A stretch of DNA of 64,000 nt from Meconema thalassinum. Lineage: Eukaryota > Arthropoda > Insecta > Orthoptera > Tettigoniidae. The DNA is taken from NCBI GenBank assembly GCA_946902985.2, contig OX336390.1, forward strand, positions 527,514,861 through 527,578,860. The letters run 5' to 3'. Shown piece by piece: positions 55,559 through 64,000 of the stretch; within the stretch, counting starts at the first letter, position 1, and every line of letters starts with the position of its first letter. The position numbers and the translations under genes are program-made. A model generated the notes under the pieces. That model was not told the DNA's origin and did not search any database. It worked only from the letters and a program-made list of their open reading frames with translations.

Positions 55559-57732
55559 CATACCTGCCAACTTTTACGGTTTATCCGTAAAATTTACGGA
55601 AATTGCAGCATTTTACGGTTTTACGGACGAACGGTGTCATTTTACGATTTCGCGGACAAAAATTTGAAACGATAATTTACATTCGATAATACCGCCCACT
55701 TCCGTACAATCGATTGTTTGCGTGGGTCGAAGGCAAGTCCACGATAGTCGATAACTCGTTCTTTGATATGATTCGTACTTTTAACCGTGTGATGGCTGTG
55801 TCGTCATCGTAATTGAATTTGAAGCCGGGATAACCGTTCTTGCATGTGAATCTTAGGTGTTGACAGGCTCTGCTTCGCATATTCTTTGTTCCGCTCCGTT
55901 CGCTCGTTGCGATTTAAACCATATTCTTTGACCACGTTAGTTGTTCATTGTTCGCGAAGTTGGCGTTCCTTGAATGTTTTCGTCTTTTAAGGTTATGGCA
56001 TATTTTAATGAAGCGTTCGAGTTTTTGGCTATAACTTCGTGCTTCGCAGTTTCCTGTATTCCTTGGACTAATTACATTCGTTCCACGTGTGTGTGTGTTT
56101 ATTTTTTTCTACCATGTGCATATTCTATCTTCACGAGGTTGGCGTCGTGTTCATTTAATGGTTGGTGTGTTTTGACATGTTTTAATGAAGTGTTGGCTGT
56201 CTTAATTGTTTTATGTTATAATTTTATGTGACGTTCAGTGATCCAGGTTCCTTTCGATGTTTTAGTAGATATCGAGAATGAACAAATCCAACAAGAAACA
56301 GTACTTCCAGACATTTAAAGAATCATACTCGGTTGATTTTCCGTGCATACTAAAATCAAGAAAGAGATAAAAATTTGCCTTTTGCACGGTATGTGGGTGT
56401 GATATTAATATTGCATATGGTGGAAAAAACGATTTAAGTAATCATGTGAAGTGCGGTAAACACATTAGTTATGTTAAATCGAAGAAGATAGCAAGAAAAT
56501 CAACACCTTTTTTGCTAAGTCTGGAAACGTTTACAGTGACGTAATTAGGGCCGAGTGTCTGTTTACTTCCTTTTTGGTGGAACACAATGTGCCCTTAAGT
56601 GCGGCTGATCATGCTGGAGCTTTATTTAAGAAGATGTTTCCCACATCAGAAGTTGCAAAGAAATATAGTTGTGGTCGCACGAAAACGACATGTATTGTAA
56701 ATAAAATGGCAAAATATGCATCATCTGAAGTTGTTAAGTGCCTTCAGAACGGACCGGATACAGATAAATTCCTTTTCTTTTCATCAGTGAGAAACTACTT
56801 TTATACTGCCTGTGACTACATCATCAACAAGTTTCCACTCAAGGATGACGTGTTAAAGAATGCTCAAGTTGCTAGGTTAGACAAAATTGAAGATTCACAC
56901 TTATCTTCCATTCGTTTTTTCTTGGAAAAGTTTCCTATCATGTTATGCAAGGAAGAGAATGAAACTACAGATGAGGTGGTGAATGTGCTTCAGAGGCAGT
57001 TCACAGCTCTTCAGGTAGATGACTCTTTGGCTGCACATCAAGATGCTGCAAGTGATTCCAGTTGGGCACAAATATCAAGAATTCGTGGAGCCGATGGACT
57101 TCTTAAGTATAACCGAATTTTTAGAGTATTGCTCTCTATTCTCACCATACCCCATAGCTATGCAGAATGTGAATGTTTTTTTTTAGCTTTGTGAAGAAAA
57201 ATAGAACACAGTTCAGGTCATCCATGTCCAATGAATCTCTGGAGTCTATTTCTATTTTGAAGACCAGGAGTTCTGGTCCCTGTTATGACAAAACATTTTC
57301 TCAAGACTGTTTGCAGGAAGCTAAAAAGGCCACAACCATGACTTAAAAGTCGAACTAGCATGTGATTTGCAGTGTGTATTATATTATTTCTTGCCTGTGT
57401 TACGTTAAACAAGTTTTATTGTTTAAAGCCTTTTTCAATTATCGTATATCAGCTTAATCTATCAAGGAAGTCCTGTTATGTCTGCTCCAAACCGATATTC
57501 ACCACGCCTGCTGCTGATTAACATGGATTTCTTCTTGATTGTTATGTTCATCTACAAATCATGTAAGTAGATATGATTTCATTGAAGTATCCTGTTTAAA
57601 GCATGAATTATTGTATTTTGTAGCCCAGAAGTATTATTATTTTCGTCAAGCCGGGGTATGTCGAAAATCGTTAGATTTTTTTTGTCGCGCGTGAGTTTTA
57701 CTGATAGCCCTTTTCAAAAGTTGGCAGGTATG
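55559..57732 (+). mobile_element. hAT-like transposon copy C, internally deleted
   Basis: Perfect 17-bp inverted ends CATACCTGCCAACTTTT at 55559-55575 and 57716-57732. CTTGTT lies directly outside both ends (55553-55558 and 57733-57738). A 6-bp duplication is shorter than the usual 8 bp for hAT. Holds a broken transposase gene. Confidence 0.85.
56278..57346 (+). pseudogene. hAT-like transposase (copy C), truncated and broken
   Basis: Start ATG at 56278; in-frame TAA at 56368. A BED-type finger follows (CTVCGCDINIAYGG, LSNHVKCGKH), then a frame change in a T run near 56511. The main open frame (56574-57194) contains FLVEHNVPLSAADHAG, KYSCGRTKTTCIV and a helical C-terminal half (FFLEKFPIM). 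The central catalytic part seems deleted, because the protein jumps from the N-terminal region to C-terminal sequence near residue 60. The frame shifts again at the T run 57177-57185; the dimerisation-like end FVKKNRTQFRSSMSNESLES leads to a stop at 57344. Confidence 0.75.
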
Positions 57733-58090
57733 CTTGTTGCACGCTATTGGTCTCTTCTCAACTGACTCCATATTCGTAGCACCAGCTATCACTGCAGTGA
57801 CGCAATCGGTTAGTTATTACGCTGCCAAGACTGAACGCAGCTACTCGGCCCGCTCGCCGCCCGTGTACAGAGTGGGCGCCCACATGGCGAAATGCCCGGT
57901 TTGAGCAAGCCTGATCTAGTATGTTCATTTCGAACGTAGCCCTTATCTTTTCGTTACGAGTACCTTCCTTCCATTGTTCCCAACTAGTTTTGTCCCAGCA
58001 ATCATTCGTGCTACCCTCATATTAATTAACCTCTTGCTCTTATGGACCAGCTATCGCTAAATACGAAATACTGAGCGATGGAGGGAGAAT

Positions 58091-60000
58091 TTCGTCGCTA
58101 CGCTAACTTCTTTCTTGCAGAATGCCATAGATCACAACTGAGAACTCACTGCATTAGCCTCGACTGTTTCTTTCTCCACACAACCATCCTGAGAGAATAC
58201 GCAGCCTAAGTTCCTCCTGCTCCAATTTAATAATAATAATAATAATAGATGACTTTAGAACAGACCTCCTTCGAGTGCCCTCCATGTCATTGGTGTAAGT
58301 AGCTAAATTCACCTGCCCGGACATCCAGACATTCGGGTTGGAATCCCAACTGCGGCCACATTTTCAAATCTTACTCAGCAGATATGACAGTTCCGAGGAG
58401 AGCTATGTCCTAAAGCCATTTCTGTGTTTAAAAAAAATCCCAACTCATTTTCAGGGGTTAGTAGCGAATAGCACATTCAGTGATAATCAGAAAACGAGAT
58501 TTCCGTAACCTTGTCACCTGGTTTTTATTTCTACCAACTGTAACAACCACTTTCTTTTCACACACACACACACACACACCTACGTGATTCATCGGTAAAT
58601 TTCAGAATAAACGTGATTGTAGTATTCTTCGGGCTTGAGGCTCTGGTTCGATTCTCAGGTCTGCCAGAAACTTAAATTCTGGTTTGAGGTACTGGAACAT
58701 TACGCATGCAAGTGACCCATGCGGTATCAGTTCCAAACATTTGCACCATGCTACATAAATGCACTTGAACTAGGTTTAGCTTTCTATGCCTTAAAGTAGG
58801 AGGATGTTGTGTTCATTTTGAGATCGCTCAAGCCTTCCCATGTTCCACTGCCGCCACATTCTCATTTTATTTTTATTTTTATGCACTGTATAATAGCCTA
58901 GAAAGGGTGAATGAGCGCTTAAATTACCAGAACGTGTTTCTGAAAAGGCGAAATGTAACTGGAGCATGTGATGACATGGAAAGAAAGCGTAGCTGTGGAC
59001 CACCGAGGGTGAGTAGCCTTGCGCATGTGGTGTGTACACTTCGTGGCTTGCATTCTCGGTAGTCACCGCGAAGGTTCGGGTTCGGATACTGGCTGTGCCA
59101 AGATATTTCTGAGTGCTGGAACGGGGTGTACGTGAAACAACTGAAAAGAGGTGGGTTCGATTCCCATTTCAACTATCCTTAGAAGTGGTTTTCAGTGGTT
59201 TACCTCTCCTACTCCAGGGATGTGGGGAAGGGTGATTGAATACACCCACAGTATGCTCCTGCCTGTCGTGGAAGATGACTAAAATTGGCCGACTAACCTG
59301 GCGAACTTAAATTGTGACTAGTTGAAACCCGTCAAAACATGACGGTCATTGAGAAAATATTTACTGAAGACTTTCTTTTATGCATTCTGTGTATGATTAC
59401 AGTTAAAGATCGACTTTGCAACATATAACTGGCCATGACTGAAAACTTGATGAGGCAAATAGTGATCTACACGTTCCAGAGTTCCCCCTTCTGCTTTATT
59501 GATTATGATAAAAGTATGGCAAGCGATTGGAAATTGGTGCCTCTAAAAGGAAAGTGTGGTTTTTTTTTATCGGATGGTGTTAAATCAAGTCGAAGGATTA
59601 GAACTCTACCCAATATTATCCGCACTTATTATTTCCAAATTCAAGCAATTTTCATACATAATTCTTACAATTAATCTGGCACCATTTAGGAGCCCTTGGG
59701 AAATGTTCAGATTCACAAGGAGCATAATTATGGCTCGAACATTTAGTAAGAATATGTGGAGGCAACTCACTTAATTTCAAGGAATTCAAGAATTCTGTAG
59801 GAAATTGAAGTAGCTGGCTTTCATCTTCATTATTTCAATCTGTTAACGCTGGTGTGTACTTTTGTTACCTTAGTGTTTTAAATATATACGGCAACGTAAA
59901 TCGCGCAGAATTCCTTAGTTTACGGGAATGCTAAGAGTAAAATATGTTTTGACAATGTAATAGCAATAGCAATAGCAAGAAAGAAAAATACGGAAATAAA
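58091..60000. other. Noncoding with two diverged SINE fragments
   Basis: SINE-like blocks at about 58620-58720 (TGGTTCGATTCTCAGGTCTG, CTGGTTTGAGG) and 59045-59225 (GGTTCGGGTTCGGATACTGG, AAAAGAGGTGGGTTCGATTC). A (CA)n run lies at 58560-58580. A stretch containing CTCCTGCCTGTCGTGGAAGA at 59250 resembles CCCTGCCTGTCGTAAAAG at 60644, a short dispersed repeat. No gene recognised. Confidence 0.5.
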
Positions 60001-60009
60001 AAAAAAAAT

Positions 60010-60085
60010 GTCGGAGGTGGGATTCGAACTCCTTCCATTGGGCGATACATAAATTATCGACTCTACCAGCTGAGCTACCAATTCA
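60010..60085 (-). tRNA. tRNA-like sequence, acceptor stem not formed
   Basis: On the minus strand, D arm GGTAGCTCAGCTGGTAGAGT, a perfect 5-bp anticodon stem CGATA/TATCG with loop ATTTATG, and T loop GTTCGAATCCC. The ends do not pair as an acceptor stem. Read literally the loop gives UUA, but position 37 is a pyrimidine, which is unusual. Most likely a tRNA-derived retroposon or pseudogene. Confidence 0.4.
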
Positions 60086-60373
60086 CTGGTGAAGGAGCGC
60101 AATGTTAAGTTAGTTAAACAACATACACACTCAACAGTCAGTTTACGTTTTTCAACATTTTCCGTCTTTTATAATTCTATTCCTGTATATATATCGTACA
60201 AACATCATAAACAATGTTCCCCTCCTTTATAATTCTTATAAATAACTATCAAATTAAAACGCGGTGGACTTCTAACCGCCATGACTGTCATGAGGCAAGG
60301 CGATTGTGCTCCTGCGTGAGTAGCAAGATTTCTGAATTTTTGTTTATTAATTTAAAACTAGTCTGTACCATAA

Positions 60374-60581
60374 TTGTTTATTTTAAAGACACTCTGCAAA
60401 TCTACAGGCCTAGAGCTTTAGGCAGATTGTTCTACGAAGTGAATCGGTTTTACCTTTCTCTCAATCTCGCTGATTTTTGTTACCGCGAGATTGAGAGAAC
60501 GGCAGAACCGATTCACTTCGTAGAGCAATCTGACGAAAGCTCTAGGCCTGTAGATTTGCAGAGTGTCTTTAAAATAAACAA
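60374..60581. repeat. Long near-perfect hairpin, about 100-bp arms
   Basis: The left arm from TTGTTTATTTTAAAGACACT (60374) pairs with the right arm ending at 60581. The centre is TCTCAATCTCGC, a loop of about 14 bases (TGATTTTTGTTACC), then GCGAGATTGAGA. Only a handful of mismatches are visible. Transcription from either side would give a long stem-loop. No ORF of note. Confidence 0.9.
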
Positions 60582-60599
60582 ATATGTTTTAAATATATA

Positions 60600-61002
60600 A
60601 ATAACCCACTTTGGATGGGGAGGGCAAAATTGATCCACGGTAGTCCCTGCCTGTCGTAAAAGCCGACTAAATGGGGGTCTTTAAAAGGTCATTTTTCAAT
60701 ATTATAGTCCCCGAATGGTTTGATCCTGAGAATAGAAATACGTAGCAGGATGTTTGGTGTAGGGCCGCCAACGTGACCACTTTGTTCGAAAGACTGGACG
60801 GTACTCTCAATACGTCAGATGAATGCGTCATATGCCCTTGCAGTGGTATATGCCTGATAACGCAGGACTCTGCATGGGTGAATGCAGGTGCTGGTTGCCG
60901 AAGGGTTTGTGTCTGTCAGGGTTTATTAAATGTTGTTTTCAATTCATTTTACCCTGAGGTACAGAGATCTGAGCAATGGCTACTATCACCAGGAAGGTAT
61001 TG
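60600..61002. other. Noncoding, short dispersed repeat
   Basis: Apart from the dispersed repeat at 60635-60670 (CCCTGCCTGTCGTAAAAG) nothing is recognised. Confidence 0.4.
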
Positions 61003-61014
61003 TCTTCGCTGGGT

Positions 61015-62469
61015 CCCCTCAGGGGCTCACATATAGTGGGACGTGGGTTGGCGACCACGGGACCCCAGCTGAGTCCGGCATTGCTTCCACTTACTTGTGC
61101 TGGGCTCCTCTCCGTCTTCTTTCCTGTCGACCTCCCTTGGTCAACTTTTGTTCTCTTCCGACCCCGACGGTATTAGATTATCCGAGGCCTAGGGAGTCTT
61201 TCACTTTCCCGCCTTAATTGGCCCTTGTCTCATCTTTCCTGATACCCTCCTTCTGTGAGGGGGCTGCCTTCTTTTTCTTTTCCTTTTACCTCCTGTCTTG
61301 TGCTCAAGGCCCTTAAGGAGGCAGGGTGTATGTAGCCCCACCACTGCTGGTGCACCCTAGATAATGCTACACCCTCAGGGGCTCACGGCTGGTGAGTTCG
61401 GGAGTTGGCGACCCCGAGGGATTCCTGAGCTGGGTCCGTTTTCCACTTTTGTCCCTTACCTTTGGGGCGGACCCTCTCCTATCTCCCCTCTCCCCTCTCC
61501 TCTCCTCTTTTCCTTATATTTCCTTTTCTCTTTAAGATTCCCGCACTGTTTTTGTTACTTGGTTCACCGTGTATCTAAATTCCCTTTCAGCGATATTTTA
61601 AGGCATTTTTGATCTACGTTGCATTTTGTAAGTTTTTTCGATCTAAATTACATCTCGCGATTGTTTTCAACCTCAATTGCATTTTGTAAAGATTGACAAT
61701 CTAAATTGCTTTTTAGTAAGTCTTTCAATGGAGGTAGACGGGCCTTTTAGTGAGTATTTTGAATTTCAATTGCATTTTGTAAGTATTTTCAACCAAAACC
61801 GCATTTCGCACGAATTTTGAATCTAAATTGCATTTTGTTTGGTGGGCATTTTGCACATATTTTGATTCTCAATTGCATTTTGTGGGTATTTTCAATCTAA
61901 ATTGCATTTTGTAAGTATTGTCAATCCACATGAGTCGTTTGAATCTATCGTACATTTTGTAAGCATTTTCAATTTCAATTGCATTTTGTAAGTATTTGGA
62001 ATTTCAATTGCACTTTGTGAATAATTTGGATTGGAACTGGGATAGGGCCTATTTCAATCTGAATTGCATTGTGTATTTTCAATTTCACTTGCATTTTGTA
62101 AGTATTTTGAACCTCAATTGCATTTTGTACGTATTTTCGATCTCATTTGCATTTTGTAAGTATTTTGAATTTCAGTTGCATTTTGTAAGTATTTCGACGC
62201 TACATTGCATTTTGTACGTATTTTGAATCTAGCGTACGTTTTGTGGGTCTTTTTCAATCTATTCTTTTTGTGAATCTTTTCGTTCTAAATACCCTTTTGT
62301 AAGACCATATTGTGAGTTGTTTCCATCTGAGTTTCTCTTTGTACGTATTTTCCGTCTCACATAATTTTCGTTCTGGTTTCCATTTCATTCTCATTTTCGC
62401 CATCACCCAGATCATTAGGGGCCGATAACCTAGATGTTAGGCCCCTTAAAACAACAATTATCATCATCA
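61015..62469 (+). mobile_element. SVA-like composite retroelement, copy 4
   Basis: An uninterrupted 1.46-kb copy. Head from CCCCTCAGGGGCTCACATAT; second head-like module near 61373-61500 (CAGGGGCTCACGGCTGGTGA); anchor CACCGTGTATCTAAATT; tandem array 61600-62360; tail GGGGCCGATAACCTAGATGT and an ATC run. Exact 12-bp duplication TCTTCGCTGGGT at 61003-61014 and 62470-62481. Most similar to copy 3, including the second module and the order of array variants. Confidence 0.92.
61600..62360 (+). repeat. Central tandem array of composite copy 4
   Basis: About 25 diverged units of about 29 bp with core ATTTTGTAAGTATTTT. The order of distinctive variants matches copy 3 (51070-51790) over most of the length, so the array was inherited with the element rather than grown in place. 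Confidence 0.85.
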
Positions 62470-62653
62470 TCTTCGCTGGGTGACTAATATCCTTTCGATC
62501 AAAGTAGACGGTGTTCGGGGAGGGTCACTAGGATGGTCCAAACATAAATAGCCCCGCCACCAAAGAAAAAGAAGAAAAAAAGAAACCTTCTATGGAAGAT
62601 GACGAAGAACTACCGAAACGTTTCCTCGTAGATTAGTCTCCTCTTTACCTCGT

Positions 62654-62885
62654 GGCTGGCTGCGTGGCTCAGGGGTAACGTTCTCGCTTGCTGGGCCCAA
62701 GGTTGCAGGTTCGTATCCTGGCGCAGTCAGCTGGCATTTGAGGGTGCGCAACTGCGAGGGAGCCGTGTACGTAGATTTACTGGCACGTTAAACATCCCCT
62801 TCGGGGCAAAATTCCGGCACCCCGGCGTCTCTAAAAGCCAGTGTAGTTAAAAGGGACGTAAAACCAATAACATTATTATTATTAA
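62654..62885 (+). mobile_element. tRNA-derived SINE, complete, 11-bp duplication
   Basis: A 232-bp copy with head GGCTGCGTGGCTCAGGGGTA, B box GGTTGCAGGTTCGTATCC, body CCCTTCGGGGCAAAATTCC and AGTTAAAAGGGACGTAAAAC, and an ATT-repeat tail. Flanked by CTTTACCTCGT at 62643-62653 and 62886-62896. Reference copy for 11341-14760 and 30160. Confidence 0.9.
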
Positions 62886-62896
62886 CTTTACCTCGT

Positions 62897-64000
62897 AGGT
62901 ATCAGGATAGACGGAGGAGACTTCAAACTGGTGACATTGACCCTCTTTAGGGAAGAAGTTGAAGGGAAATTTGGAGACCATCGTGGCATTACTAAGCTTT
63001 AGTTGAGGTCCATTTAGTTATCTTTCATTGTGACATTCTAAATTCTAATGCAAGAAATTACGTGAGATATGGGGGAGAGAGGCGTCACCATAATTAGGCG
63101 TATCTCCTGTAAGAATGAGAAAGAAAGCGTAGACACCTTTTGTATTCTAGTTTGAGGTTATGTACCGGTAGTTCTTAAACAGGTGAAGGTCACAAAGTAC
63201 CGCTGCGAAGTTCGACGGTACATCCCTTGACTATCCCTTGCTATCAGTAGTAGAAATCCCGGCATGTGTTTCCTCCAAGTGTTCTGTCTACTAAGGTCGT
63301 AAGTAGCGAGTGCAACTTGGAGATACACGAGAATGAGAGGTTTTTCGCTTCCACTGACGGGTTCAAATGCCAAGGAATGCTCCACGATACAAGCAGTGCT
63401 CTGAATTTTCTAGGAACATCAATATCTAGAAAATCAGGACTCTTGATAAGCCTTTTATATCGACGCTCGAAAGAGGTACCGAATTTCCAGTATCTTTTTG
63501 TAACTGCTCCGACGCCCTCTATCACCACTGCCAAATTCGTTCACACTAGGGTATCCCCAATTTCTAGTTTAAGTTCCGTTTTAATATTCCTACCTCCGAC
63601 ATATTTGCGAGATCTGTCAACCCGGAAAAGATACTGAGACACTGATAAAATCTTCTCCATCGATGTCAACGGTGAAAACTAAGTCCGACTTAATTCGAGT
63701 AGTTTGCTGACTATGGCTGGCTCTTCATCCAGGCCGCCTTAACGTGTCAGCAATTCGGCGGAGGAGAGAGAGAGAGACGGTCCGCCGTCTCGACGGTTGT
63801 AGACGGTTCGACGGTAAGACGCATGTCACAACTACCTCTGTTAATAAGGAGGAGTTCCCGGACAATACTTCTTCGATTTGCCAGAACGTGGCGGAAAGCA
63901 GGGAAGGCATGATATTTCTGCCCTCTTTTAGTCTATTGAATATGTGCCGCTTCGTACTCAGCTAGAAGTTGTAGCATATCGTAATTCGTTGCCAGTAATG
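62897..64000. other. Noncoding, no gene recognised
   Basis: Overlapping open frames of 70-120 codons at 63158-63637 on both strands show no domain I can identify. A GACGGT-rich patch lies at 63776-63815. Nothing else seen. Confidence 0.35.

Larger units (their letters stand above)
53394..57913. mobile_element. hAT-type MITE E, itself carrying two elements
   Basis: The ends CAGAGGTGGTCA (53394) and, on the minus strand from 57913, CAGGCTTGCTCA agree at eight of twelve positions. The flanking 8-mers ATCTAGAG and ATCTAGTA share six bases. Removing 53394-57913 and one ATCTAG copy restores the LINE frame. Own sequence is only about 620 bp. The rest is element F (53602-55308) and hAT copy C (55559-57732). 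Confidence 0.75.
53130..58090 (-). pseudogene. LINE RT C-terminal fragment split by a MITE
   Basis: Minus-strand LINE remains. One piece (about 58090-57914) carries TSWEQWKEGTRNEKIRATFE. The continuation (53385-53137) carries EAARMSRLKWWGHVKRM and GRLRRRWLDSVLNDF, then a stop. Joined across the insertion, the frame reads through ILDEAARMSRL. The RT catalytic core is absent. The split is caused by the hAT-type MITE at 53394-57913. Confidence 0.75.

Noticed and set aside
63158..63637. Overlapping open frames that might be an exon
   Set aside because: Both strands are open for similar lengths, neither shows a domain, and no consistent splice sites were evident.

Overview
This window looks like intergenic or intronic DNA from a large, repeat-rich insect genome. 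No host gene could be recognised. Every coding region that could be assigned belongs to a transposable element. The repeat types (tRNA-derived SINEs with a CTGGTCTGAGGGCTG body, LINEs ending in GACTCAAACAACAAC, and tails ending in GGCCCCTTAAAACAACAATT plus an ATC repeat) suggest a polyneopteran such as an orthopteran or cockroach. That placement is from memory and is only moderately secure.

Layout. (1) 1-9903: hAT copy A, broken by a gag-only LTR retrotransposon (856-8392, 4-bp target duplication GTAT) and by a SINE (9551-9881). (2) 11341-14760: a SINE split by composite retroelement copy 1, which is itself split by a decayed minus-strand LINE. (3) 14900-21900: SINEs, a roughly 505-bp tandem duplication holding a MITE, a solo LTR and two more MITEs. 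(4) 22231-26760: a Mutator-like DNA transposon with a long transposase ORF and a LINE fragment in its 5' part. (5) 26900-30280: nested SINEs and a mariner-like remnant. (6) 30404-48804: two Helentron-like elements (D and C) head to head, sharing about 35 bp at their 5' ends. D carries composite copy 2 (which carries another Helentron-like copy and a MITE), a mariner remnant and a LINE. C carries a MITE that carries hAT copy B, which carries a 5.2-kb LINE with a 2A-like motif, plus a SINE. (7) 50483-51935: composite copy 3. (8) 53130-58090: a LINE fragment split by a hAT-type MITE that contains a Harbinger-type element and hAT copy C. (9) 60374-60581: a long near-perfect hairpin. (10) 61015-62469: composite copy 4, followed by a SINE with an 11-bp target duplication.

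The most interesting material is three element families. The first is a four-copy composite retroelement made of a 5' unique head, a central array of about 29-bp units and a LINE-like 3' tail, with 11-13 bp target duplications; its layout parallels primate SVA. The second is a gag-only LTR retrotransposon whose tRNA-Lys-type primer site implies a 4.1-kb LTR although its 3' terminal repeat is only 490 bp. The third is a Helentron-like family with subterminal inverted repeats and a 3' hairpin, including a head-to-head pair. Most boundaries were set by eye from inverted ends and target duplications, so they may be off by a few bases.
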